Shown here: positions 56,276 to 63,733 of the stretch, piece after piece
Numbering within the stretch: the stretch's first letter is position 1
Layout: every line of letters starts with the position of its first letter
NCBI RefSeq assembly: GCF_050864855.1
Contig: NZ_JBOZWW010000062.1
Span: forward strand, 1-63,733
Source of the DNA: Cardinium hertigii_C
GTDB lineage: Bacteria; Bacteroidota; Bacteroidia; Cytophagales; Amoebophilaceae
DNA length: 63,733 nt
Direction: 5' to 3'
Notes under the pieces: generated by a model
What the model saw: only the letters and a program-made list of their open reading frames with translations
Databases searched by the model: none
Told to the model about the DNA's origin: nothing
Program-made: the position numbers and the translations under genes

Positions 56276-56662
56276 CTGCAAAGGTTCTGTCGCATTTGTT
56301 AAAAAAAATGGTTAAATTAAGGTTTTAGTTTAAAACTTTGGTGCTATCGGATCTGGCTAAAAAAAATCGTTACATTAAATTTTTGGGTTAAAACTTTAAT
56401 GGATATGTTTGCTATTACCGCCAGGTTATTCCCCCATTCTAAAGGATTTTGTTGATCAGCGGAAGTAATTTTGTCGTACGTTATATGTATGAAATATCGT
56501 TTTTCTTTAAAGCTATAGAGATCTAGAAGAGATGATGCCTATACAAAATCAACGACAGAGGCGACAGAGGCGTTTTTATAGTTCTCTTTTCCAAATCAGT
56601 TTAAATCTAAGAAGGGGAAAGCGTTTTTAACGTAATCTTCTATTTTTACAATGATTTTAAAA
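56276..56662. other. Repeat-rich relic region between the membrane protein and bioB
   Basis: No gene. The sequence begins ggttctgtcgc (56283-56293) and has gcgacagagg at 56561-56570, an imperfect inverted pair about 290 bases apart. It includes copy B of a dispersed relic (56404-56480) and a copy of the short dispersed motif (56540-56570). It looks like a decayed non-autonomous mobile element. Confidence 0.55.
56404..56480 (+). repeat. Dispersed repeat relic, copy B
   Basis: Partner of the relic at 42092-42170, in the same orientation, sharing the blocks ctatta-cgccag-tta and gattttgtt-atcagc. No coding capacity. Confidence 0.6.
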
Positions 56663-57625
56663 TTATGCATCTGTTGGCATAGCCTTTATAACCATTTTTT
56701 TCAATCCCAACTTTTGGAATAAATTATGATCTTGTTCTGGTATTGGATTTTGAGCGGTAAGTAGCTTTTCACCATAAAAAATTGAATTGGCTCCAGCAAG
56801 AAAAGATAATGCTTGTAATGCATCTGACATTTTTTCTCGTCCAGCTGATAAACGAATATAAGATGTTGGCATCATGATGCGGGCTACTGCAATCGTACGA
56901 ACAAAATCAAAGGGATCAATATCGTCTACATGCTCAAGGGGCGTTCCAGGAATCTTCATCAGCATGTTAATCGGAACGGATTCTGGTGGCGTATCCATAT
57001 TGGCAAGAAGCATCAACATTTTTATGCGATCTTGATTGGTTTCTCCCATACCAAGAATGCCACCACAACAAATCTTAATGGCTGCACTACGGATCTGTTC
57101 CAGGGTATTTAAACGATCTTTAAAACTACGTGTCGTTATAATTTTATCGTAATACGCTTCCGAGGTATCCACATTATGATTGTAAAAATCTAACCCAGCC
57201 TTTTTGAGCATATTAGCCTGGCCATCTTTTAGTAAACCAAGTGTAACACAGGTTTCAAGGCCTAGCTTTTTTACTTCTTTAACCATTTCGCAAACAATCT
57301 TTAAATCTTGATCGCGTGGCCCACGCCAAGCTGCACCCATACAAAAGCGGGTGCTGCCCGATTCTTTTGCACGCTTGGCTGCTGCAACTACTTCTAAAAT
57401 GGTTGATAAAGACTTTTTTTCTAATCCAGTGTTATAGTGTGCCGATTGGGGACAATAAGCGCAGTTTTCAGGACAACTACCTGTTTTAATACTTAAAAGT
57501 GTACTAACTTGGATTTCACTAGGATTAAAGTGTTTCCTATGTTCTTTTTGTGCTGCATACATTAACTCTGGAAATGGAAGACTAAAAACTTTGTCTACCT
57601 CAGAAAAAGTCCATTTTGGAACCAT
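56663..57625 (-). CDS. bioB: Biotin synthase
   Basis: Radical SAM enzyme that inserts sulfur into dethiobiotin, the last step of biotin synthesis. 320 residues. The cluster motif CPENCAYC has Cys at 51, 55 and 58. YNHNVDTSEAYYDKI and GGILGMGETNQDR are conserved, and RLSAGREKMSD has the [2Fe-2S] ligand Arg. The sequence resembles the proteobacterial-type BioB. It is divergent from bioF, with only 27 bases between start codons. Confidence 0.96.
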   Translation of the reverse strand: MVPKWTFSEVDKVFSLPFPELMYAAQKEHRKHFNPSEIQVSTLLSIKTGSCPENCAYCPQSAHYNTGLEKKSLSTILEVVAAAKRAKESGSTRFCMGAAWRGPRDQDLKIVCEMVKEVKKLGLETCVTLGLLKDGQANMLKKAGLDFYNHNVDTSEAYYDKIITTRSFKDRLNTLEQIRSAAIKICCGGILGMGETNQDRIKMLMLLANMDTPPESVPINMLMKIPGTPLEHVDDIDPFDFVRTIAVARIMMPTSYIRLSAGREKMSDALQALSFLAGANSIFYGEKLLTAQNPIPEQDHNLFQKLGLKKMVIKAMPTDA

Positions 57626-57652
57626 TATTTTGACATTTTTTTAGATAAAATT

Positions 57653-58789
57653 ATGTATAAGTCATATTATAAATACCTCCATGAAGAAAAATGTAAAGAA
57701 AAATATAGACAGTTACAATTAGATTTGGATAAAAACCACATTGATTTCTCTACGAATGATTATCTTGGGCTCAGTAAGTCAAAAGCAGTATTGTTAGCAG
57801 CACAATCTGCTGGAAAGGAATTTGGTGTAGGTGCTACAGGTTCTCGTTTGCTATCTGGTAATAAAGGTCTATTTCAGCCTTTTGAAAATAAAATTGCCCA
57901 AGATAAAAAAACAGAAGCAGCACTTATTTTTAATTCAGGTTTTCAGGCTAATATAACAGTCCTTTCTAGTCTATTAGATGCATCAGTATGGGGTAGTAGA
58001 CCTATGGTTTTTTTTGATAAATTGAATCATGCAAGCTTGTATCAAGCTGTATTTTTAAGTCATGCTGAGCTTATACGCTATCAACATAATGACATGGATC
58101 ATTTAAGTAAGTTGTTGACCAAACACAAAGATGATAAAAGACCAAAATTTATTGTTACAGAAACCATTTTTGGTATGGATGGAGATATAGTACCCATAGA
58201 TGAAATTTTTACCATTAGTAAAGAAAATGAATCTTTTCTATACTTAGATGAAGCACATGCAACGGGTATGATTGGCCATAATGGCTATGGATTATCCACG
58301 CATATTAATCTTTCAGAAATTCCGCACTTAGTATTAGGTACTTTCAGCAAAGCTTTGGGCTGCTTTGGTGCATATGTTGCTTGTGCTAATATCCTAAAGG
58401 AGTACCTGATTAATAAATGTCCAGGGTTTATCTACTCAACTGCCCTTTCTCCAATGGTAATTGGAGCGGCATCTAAAGCTTGGGACTTAGTAAGACATTA
58501 TACTACTCAACGTCAAAATTTATATTCTAAAGCTAAAAAACTCAGAGCAAAATTACACCACCTTGGATTTAATATAGGTCATTCAATAACCCATATTATA
58601 CCAATCATTATAGGTAATGAACGGCATGCCATCCATCTAAAAGAGCAGCTTTTAAAACATCGATTGGTTGTTTCTATGGTACGTCCACCTACGGTTCCAC
58701 CTGGTACGTCAAGGTTACGCATTGCACTCAATACAAGTCACAGTGATGAGGATTTAAACTATTTAGTAGAGATACTTAAGCAAGTATGA
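57653..58789 (+). CDS. bioF: 8-amino-7-oxononanoate synthase
   Basis: PLP enzyme that joins pimeloyl-ACP and L-alanine. 378 residues. DFSTNDYLGLSKSK lies near residue 33. GVGATGSRLLSGN is followed by YLDEAHATGMIGHNGYG. The PLP-binding Lys lies in LVLGTFSKALGCFGAY. Its last four bases overlap bioH (ATGA), so translation is coupled. Confidence 0.95.
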   Translation: MYKSYYKYLHEEKCKEKYRQLQLDLDKNHIDFSTNDYLGLSKSKAVLLAAQSAGKEFGVGATGSRLLSGNKGLFQPFENKIAQDKKTEAALIFNSGFQANITVLSSLLDASVWGSRPMVFFDKLNHASLYQAVFLSHAELIRYQHNDMDHLSKLLTKHKDDKRPKFIVTETIFGMDGDIVPIDEIFTISKENESFLYLDEAHATGMIGHNGYGLSTHINLSEIPHLVLGTFSKALGCFGAYVACANILKEYLINKCPGFIYSTALSPMVIGAASKAWDLVRHYTTQRQNLYSKAKKLRAKLHHLGFNIGHSITHIIPIIIGNERHAIHLKEQLLKHRLVVSMVRPPTVPPGTSRLRIALNTSHSDEDLNYLVEILKQV

Positions 58790-59442
58790 AACCGCTTTTT
58801 ATATTTTGTCATGGTTGGGGATTTGATCAGCAGTTTTTTGAGCCACTTATAAAAGAATACTTTCCTACCGTTGGCTGTTACTCCTTAGACCTTGGTTATT
58901 TTGAAGATGCAAAAATAGACCTTCCCACTGACCAGCTATTTATTGGTGTGGGCCATTCCCTTGGATTTATAAAATTAGCCTCCCTAAAGGTAAAATTTAC
59001 GGCACTTATTGGAATACAGGCTTTTATAAACTTTTTAGGATTTGATCCACAATTGGAAAAAAAAAGAAAGATAGAACTTAAAACGATGGTAAAGTATTTT
59101 CAGAGCAATCCGAGAGATACATTGACCTCATTTCATAAACGTTGTGGACTAGATTATACCCTTTCTAAAAGTTTTAATACAACAAAGTTAATGCAAGATT
59201 TAGCATTGCTCGCTACCAGACATCCATTGCCAGCTATGCCACTGTTGATAATAGGTGCAAAAAATGATACTATTGTACCTCCATCTCTGATATATGATAA
59301 TTTTAGTAAATTAAGTAAATATGTTAAAGTTATAGTACATCACAAAGGTCATCATTGCTTAGGCCTATATGAACGTCATTTTATATATCAGCAAATTATA
59401 AATTTTTTACATGAAATTGGCCAAAGCATACATACAACGTAA
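58786..59442 (+). CDS. bioH: Pimeloyl-ACP methyl ester carboxylesterase-like hydrolase
   Basis: 218 residues, alpha/beta hydrolase fold. HGWGFDQQFF holds the oxyanion His-Gly. GHSLGFIKLA is the nucleophile elbow with catalytic Ser, IIGAKNDTIVPP carries the catalytic Asp, and VHHKGHHCLGL the catalytic His. The triad is complete. The place between bioF and bioC, in an operon with no other esterase, supports a BioH role in removing the methyl group from pimeloyl-ACP methyl ester. The sequence is divergent and could be called BioG/BioV-like. Confidence 0.82.
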   Translation: MKPLFIFCHGWGFDQQFFEPLIKEYFPTVGCYSLDLGYFEDAKIDLPTDQLFIGVGHSLGFIKLASLKVKFTALIGIQAFINFLGFDPQLEKKRKIELKTMVKYFQSNPRDTLTSFHKRCGLDYTLSKSFNTTKLMQDLALLATRHPLPAMPLLIIGAKNDTIVPPSLIYDNFSKLSKYVKVIVHHKGHHCLGLYERHFIYQQIINFLHEIGQSIHTT

Positions 59443-60154
59443 CTTTGACAGAGCAAGCGCATCTTATGATGCAACTGCTTCTATTCAAAAAAAATCTGCT
59501 ACACAGTTAATTGATTGCTTGAAAAAGCATTTTCCTACATGCCATCCAGATACTATCTTAGACCTGGGTACAGGTACTGGATATATTCCAGAAATCTTAT
59601 TTTATGCTTTTCCTGAAAGCAAGTTTACTTTAAATGACTTATCATCTAATATGCTTGATCAAGCAAAAAAGAAACTCCCTAGTAAAAAAGTCAGCTATAT
59701 TTTAGGTGATATGGAAGTACAAGATTTCGATTTTCATGACCTTATCATCTCTAATTTGGCACTACAATGGGTAGACGATTTATATAAAACAATAAGAAAG
59801 TTTTACGAAAAATCACATTTTTTTGCTTTTTCATGTTTACTGGATGGTACATTTAGTGAATGGTTTAAAATATTTATAGACGCCTCCCTGCCCCCACCCA
59901 TCCATTGGTATCCATCTAGACCAGCATTAGCGCATTATATAGGTTCCTTACAACCCAGTAAATACTTTTGCGATACATGTGCATTTGATCTCGTTTTTTC
60001 AAATGCAGCCGACTTTATGAAATACTTAAAGGCACTGGGAGCAAATTACAGCCACCAGCACATTCCGATAAGTGATTTAAAAAATATTATTAAGATCTAT
60101 AGAGATACAATTAAGGTCACCTATAAAGTATTTTTTTGCATTTTAAGTAGATGA
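59411..60154 (+). CDS. bioC: Malonyl-ACP O-methyltransferase
   Basis: SAM-dependent methyltransferase, 247 residues, that starts biotin synthesis by methylating malonyl-ACP so the fatty-acid machinery can build the pimeloyl chain. IQRNFDRASASYDATASIQ and TILDLGTGTGYIPEIL (SAM-binding motif I) are clear, as is DLIISNLALQWVDD. It overlaps bioH by 32 bases and bioD by 4. Confidence 0.93.
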   Translation: MKLAKAYIQRNFDRASASYDATASIQKKSATQLIDCLKKHFPTCHPDTILDLGTGTGYIPEILFYAFPESKFTLNDLSSNMLDQAKKKLPSKKVSYILGDMEVQDFDFHDLIISNLALQWVDDLYKTIRKFYEKSHFFAFSCLLDGTFSEWFKIFIDASLPPPIHWYPSRPALAHYIGSLQPSKYFCDTCAFDLVFSNAADFMKYLKALGANYSHQHIPISDLKNIIKIYRDTIKVTYKVFFCILSR

Positions 60155-60768
60155 AAATTTTTATAACTGGAACAGATACAAATGTTGGTAAGACCATTAT
60201 AAGTAGCTGGCTTTGTCTACATACTGGATACGGTTATTTTAAACCCATTCAAACTGGATCTATCTTAGGTAGAGATAGTTGTACAGTCCATCAATTAACT
60301 GGCATGCATGTCTATAAAGAAGCATTTCTCTTTAAAGCACCCTTATCCCCCCATTTGGCCGCATCAATGGAAAGCAGCCAAATTGATATCAACAAAATAG
60401 AGCTACCTAAAGTCAACGATTTAATTATAGAGGGTGCTGGAGGCATTCTTGTTCCGATTAATAAAAATATACTTATGGTTGATCTAATAAAGCAGTTTGG
60501 CATACCGGTCATCTTAGTAGCTCGGTCTACACTTGGCACCATTAACCACACATTGCTAAGTTTAGAAGCGTTGCGTGCAAGGAATATAGATGTACTAGGG
60601 ATAATTTTAAATGGACCCTATCATCAAGATAATCTTCAAACTATAGAATTTTATGGTAAAACGGAAGTGTTGGCATCTATCCCCAAAATAGAGCATATCA
60701 CCCAAAAATACTTAATAGGAATACCCCTTACCGCTGCATTACAAACTATTTTTAAGCTATGCATCTAA
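60151..60768 (+). CDS. bioD: Dethiobiotin synthetase
   Basis: ATP-dependent ring closure of DAPA to dethiobiotin. 205 residues. The P-loop FITGTDTNVGKTIISSWL begins the protein, and YFKPIQTGS follows. EGAGGILVPINKNILMVDL is the DAPA-contact region. A 4-base overlap joins it to bioC and a 10-base overlap to bioA. Confidence 0.95.
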   Translation: MKIFITGTDTNVGKTIISSWLCLHTGYGYFKPIQTGSILGRDSCTVHQLTGMHVYKEAFLFKAPLSPHLAASMESSQIDINKIELPKVNDLIIEGAGGILVPINKNILMVDLIKQFGIPVILVARSTLGTINHTLLSLEALRARNIDVLGIILNGPYHQDNLQTIEFYGKTEVLASIPKIEHITQKYLIGIPLTAALQTIFKLCI

Positions 60769-62024
60769 AGGAAAGAGATCGCAAACTGATATGGCATCCA
60801 TTTACGCAAGAAAAAACAGCTGAACCGCCTATTGCCATTAAAAGAGGCTATGGTTCTTATCTGTATGATACAGATGATAAACCATACTTAGATCTTATCT
60901 CTAGTTGGTGGGTAAATGTACATGGTCATGCGCATCCCGATATAGCGAAAGCTATACATGCGCAAAGCATGACTTTAGAACATGTGATTTTTGCTGGATT
61001 TACCCATGAACCTGCCGTACAGCTTTGTGAAAAACTCCAGCCTTTGCTACCAGGGTTTTCCAAATTCTTTTTTTCAGATAATGGCTCTACAGCTGTTGAA
61101 GTAGCACTAAAGATGGCTTATCAATATTGGCGCAATCAAGGTGTACTTAAAAGAAGCATCTTTTTAAGTTTTGATGGTGGATATCATGGCGATACATTTG
61201 GTGCAATGAGTATAGGGGTAAAATCTGGTTTTCATACGCTATTTTCAGATCTATTTTTTTCTGTTTTAACGATTCCTTTTCCTGCAACTTGGAATGGAGA
61301 TGGAGCCATAGAAAGTAAAGAAGCCTATGCACTTGAAGTGTTGACCGCCCATTTAAATACCAATGGTGATACAATTGTTGCATTGGTCTTAGAGCCTTTA
61401 ATACAAGGGGCAAACGGGATGAAGATGTGTCGTCCAGCCTTTGTTGAACAGGTCGTTCACTTGGTACAAAACTATGGAATTTTGGTAATTCTTGATGAGG
61501 TAATGACGGGATTTGGCCGTACGGGTACATACTTTTGTTTAGAACAAATTAACATTATACCAGATTTTGTATGCCTTGCTAAGGGGTTAACAGGAGGCTT
61601 TTTACCCCTTGCTTTAACCATTACAACGGAAAAAATTTATAAAGTATTTTGGGATGAACCACTGAACAAATATTTTGCGCATGGCCATTCTTATACAGCG
61701 AATCCTTTAGGCTGCGCAGCGGCCATTGCTTCTTTGGACTTATTAATGCAACCAACTACTATACAATCAATTCAAGCCATTCATCATACCCATACAAAAG
61801 AAATAGTCCATTTACCAGCAAAACATAAACGTGTTACCGGTACAATAGCCGCATTTGATGTAGAAAATCCAGAAACCTTGAAAAGAAAATGTTTAGAACA
61901 AGGACTTTTAATCCGGCCGCTTGGTAATGCTGTTTACCTATTACCTCCTTACTCTACAACCGTCTCTGAACTAGAAAAAGCTTATGAAAAAATTAAAAAC
62001 ATCCTTTGTTACTTATTGAAATAA
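60759..62024 (+). CDS. bioA: Adenosylmethionine-8-amino-7-oxononanoate aminotransferase
   Basis: PLP aminotransferase, 421 residues, making DAPA. LIWHPFTQEKTAEPPI and SSWWVNVHGHAHPDIA match BioA, including the paired Trp residues. FSDNGSTAVEVALKMA, VALVLEPLIQGANGMKM, ILDEVMTGFGRTGTYF and the PLP Lys in CLAKGLTGGFLPLALTI are intact. Last gene of the run bioF-bioH-bioC-bioD-bioA. Confidence 0.96.
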   Translation: MHLKERDRKLIWHPFTQEKTAEPPIAIKRGYGSYLYDTDDKPYLDLISSWWVNVHGHAHPDIAKAIHAQSMTLEHVIFAGFTHEPAVQLCEKLQPLLPGFSKFFFSDNGSTAVEVALKMAYQYWRNQGVLKRSIFLSFDGGYHGDTFGAMSIGVKSGFHTLFSDLFFSVLTIPFPATWNGDGAIESKEAYALEVLTAHLNTNGDTIVALVLEPLIQGANGMKMCRPAFVEQVVHLVQNYGILVILDEVMTGFGRTGTYFCLEQINIIPDFVCLAKGLTGGFLPLALTITTEKIYKVFWDEPLNKYFAHGHSYTANPLGCAAAIASLDLLMQPTTIQSIQAIHHTHTKEIVHLPAKHKRVTGTIAAFDVENPETLKRKCLEQGLLIRPLGNAVYLLPPYSTTVSELEKAYEKIKNILCYLLK

Positions 62025-62651
62025 GACTACAAACGTCCGAAAGATTAGAAAAGAAAAATATTAATTTTATTTCTTTATATTTAATTTTTATCAGCTTAAA
62101 TGAAGGGTCTTAAATGCGAAACAAACTGAATTTTTAATTTAACAAGCATCACAGTAATAATCTATAGCAACGGTATCATCTAATTGTCTAGCTTTTAGAA
62201 AAATGGTACATTAGCTATGCCGGTATAGATTTTTTACTAGATATGGAAAGTAAACGATAACCCAGATTTACTAGAAACAATAAAAAAGCTAACCTAAAAT
62301 TAAAAGCAATTGTGATGTGTATAGCTGAAAGATCAATACAAAAAGGTAAGCTAGAGGGGAAAAAAGAGCAACCTATTTCTATAGCTAAAGGCTATGCTTT
62401 TAAAAAGATGCTCTATAGAAAACATTACGCTCTTTACTGGTTTATCTAAGTCGTCTGATATTAAATATTGTGTATAGATGAGACAGATTTAAAATAATCA
62501 AGGTTAAAAAACAGGAATCTACTTTTTAAAAATTCTTTAACCCAATAGCCTCATAATAACTAAATTTTAAAACAAGTAGAAAAGCTATACAAAATCAATT
62601 ATAGACGCGACAGAACCAATTAAAAACGATAAATAATCAAGTAAATTTAAA
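62025..62651. other. Gene-poor region with an Rpn relic and a repeat
   Basis: Contains a degraded copy of the 3' end of an Rpn-family gene (62339-62477) and one copy of the dispersed motif with an exact gcgacagaacc end (62607-62617). The rest is AT-rich with no further structure seen. Confidence 0.6.
62339..62477 (+). pseudogene. 3' relic of an Rpn/PD-(D/E)XK family gene
   Basis: The frame reads QKGKLEGKKEQPISIAKGYAF, then shifts to ENITLFTGLSKSSDIK before a stop at 62477. It mirrors the tail of the Rpn gene at 1605-5649 (GKLEGEKEKAISIA and VMLFTGLSKSDIQK). Only the tail is left, with a frameshift. Confidence 0.7.
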
Positions 62652-63509
62652 ATGACAAGGTATGTTTTATCTGTAGATGGAGGAGGGATAAGAGGTATTA
62701 TACCAGCGATAATACTAGCAGAAATACAAAAAAGATTAACCAACTTCAATAAATCTTTACCTGAAGTTTTTGATCTGATGGCAGGGACTTCAACAGGTGG
62801 AATCATCGTAGCTGGTTTATCTAAAAAAAATAGCCAAAATGAATTTGAATACTCCTCAATGGATTTATTTCAATTCTACAAGAATTATGGTCCGTACATC
62901 TTCAAACCATCATTTTTTAGACAAGAAATCCTTTATTGGTTCAATGGTGCTAAATATTCCTATAAAAACATAGAATTTGTTCTGAACAAGTACTTTGGAG
63001 AAGATACTATGGGTCATGCTTCAACTAACATACTTTTTACTAGTTATGACATTCATAACAATTGCCCTTTTTTCTTCAAAAGCTGGAAAGATCCTAATAT
63101 TACGTTAAAAGATGCACTTAGATCTACAACAGCTGCCCCTACTTACTTTATACCAAAGTGTCTAAAAATTAACAAAAAAATAGAGTTTTAGTAGACGGCG
63201 GAATTTTTTCTAATAATCCATCTGCTGCTGCATATATAAGTGCTAAGGAATTATTCCCTAATGATGATATAGTGCTACTATCAATAGGTACTGGGACAAA
63301 AATTAAGAATCTAAATTACTCTGATGTAAAAAATATTGGCAAAATAGGTTGGATAAATCCACTAATCAATGTAATGTTTTATTCTGAATTAGAATTCGTA
63401 GATTATTTATTAGAACAAGCAATAGGTGATAATTATATAAGAATACAATCAAAATTAAAATTAGCATCTAACGAAATGGATAATATTACGATGAAGAATA
63501 TCGAACTCT
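62652..63509 (+). pseudogene. Patatin-like phospholipase, frameshifted and cut by an IS
   Basis: The first frame (62652-63191) has the oxyanion motif DGGGIRGIIPA, the nucleophile GTSTGG and the DALRSTTAAPTYF segment. After a run of seven A residues (63174-63180) a -1 shift restores the frame: LVDGGIFSNNPSAAAYISAKE, carrying the catalytic Asp in DGG. The frame then runs to the IS end at 63509-63510 (TMKNIEL), where about 20 residues of IS sequence follow to a stop at 63577. The patatin C-terminus is missing. Patatins hydrolyse membrane lipids and act as effectors in intracellular bacteria. The A-run shift could be read by slippage, but the IS makes loss of function likely. Confidence 0.82.
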
Positions 63510-63733
63510 GGCTCTGTCCAATTAAGTGTGTAAAATATTTTTATGTTTTATTGAATTCTCTTTTCAAATTTAATTAAAAAATGTGCTATAGCCTCACTCC
63601 AATTATGAATAGGCATGGTCCACTTTTTGGTCATGTAGTTAATAGTTAAATATAAGGTTTTAAAAACAGCTATATCGTTAGGAAATACTCTTTTATTTTT
63701 AGTAACTCTACGGAATTGGCTATTTACAGATTC
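63510..63733 (-). mobile_element. IS256-type element, partial, running off the window
   Basis: The terminal sequence ggctctgtccaattaagtg begins at 63510, where patatin similarity stops. The encoded protein on the minus strand matches the C-terminus of mutator-class (IS256-type) transposases. The element continues beyond 63733. Confidence 0.75.
63548..63733 (-). CDS. C-terminal part of an IS256-family (mutator) transposase
   Basis: 62 codons from the window edge to a TAA at 63548. The frame reads ESVNSQFRRVTKNKRVFPND, then YMTKKWTMPIHNWSEAIAHF and a Lys/Glu-rich end (KFEKRIQ). This matches the conserved C-terminal NAIESVN-R...F....W....N.W..A...F pattern of the family. The catalytic region is outside the window. 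Confidence 0.85.
   Translation of the reverse strand, partial: ESVNSQFRRVTKNKRVFPNDIAVFKTLYLTINYMTKKWTMPIHNWSEAIAHFLIKFEKRIQ

Noticed and set aside
1..63733. CRISPR arrays
   Set aside because: No set of three or more regularly spaced identical repeats with unique spacers; the only tandem repeats are in the ankyrin and RQEG coding regions.

Overview
The window is AT-rich bacterial DNA from a reduced-genome Bacteroidota endosymbiont, most likely Candidatus Cardinium or a close relative in the Amoebophilaceae. This rests on several gene families read together: Bacteroidota-type FtsQ, a DUF3276 (PUR) protein, pheT followed by a coiled-coil gene and zapA, CitMHS_2/NhaD-type antiporter, FKBP and PpiD-like foldases, ankyrin and patatin proteins, contractile-injection-system baseplate and tail-fibre genes, a complete late biotin gene set, and many degraded insertion elements. 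The species is inferred from gene content, not from a search.

Layout. 1-5.7 kb: an FtsX/LolE-type permease, then an Rpn-family (PD-(D/E)XK) gene interrupted twice, by a group II intron (1641-3889) and by an IS5-family element (4733-5590). 5.8-7.6 kb: murF and tRNAs Ser(GCU), Pro(UGG), Arg(UCU). 7.6-15.3 kb, almost all on the minus strand: a small lipoprotein relic, a flippase-like membrane protein, gatC, an ankyrin protein, an FKBP prolyl isomerase, a DHH phosphoesterase, a PpiD-like chaperone and a YcxB-like protein. 15.4-30 kb is housekeeping: antiporter, ftsQ, yggU, a BAX-inhibitor-1 protein, dnaA, ung, rpsF-rpsR-rplI, tsaD, a second FtsX-type permease, proS, RNase P RNA, lepB, tig, tRNA-Leu. 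30-33 kb is an accessory stretch with a transposase relic, a predicted Cys/His hydrolase lipoprotein and a 54-residue membrane protein. 33-46 kb is housekeeping again: greA, ferredoxin, DUF3276, ychF, CPBP protease, rlmN, malic enzyme, pheT-coiled coil-zapA, asnS, rpoN, nfo.

46.5-63.7 kb is mostly accessory: a truncated Asn/His-rich protein gene, a second IS copy of the same length in opposite orientation, a RelA/SpoT-like HD protein that has lost its catalytic residues, holB and rpmE2, a 1256-residue baseplate-J-like protein overlapping a tail-fibre-like gene, a membrane protein next to them, the biotin genes (bioB divergent from bioF-bioH-bioC-bioD-bioA), and a patatin phospholipase gene broken by a frameshift and by an IS256-type element that runs off the window.

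How the parts fit. The housekeeping genes cover translation, envelope synthesis, division, protein export and folding, and DNA repair. The accessory genes are what one expects of an intracellular symbiont: a phage-tail-like injection device, candidate host-interaction proteins (ankyrin, patatin, Cys/His lipoprotein), and a vitamin supply operon. Repeat relics and disrupted genes show repeated transposon activity followed by decay. The most informative structure is the doubly interrupted Rpn gene: removing both insertions restores one continuous 311-codon reading frame, and the intron boundaries, domain V and branch-point region can be placed to the base.
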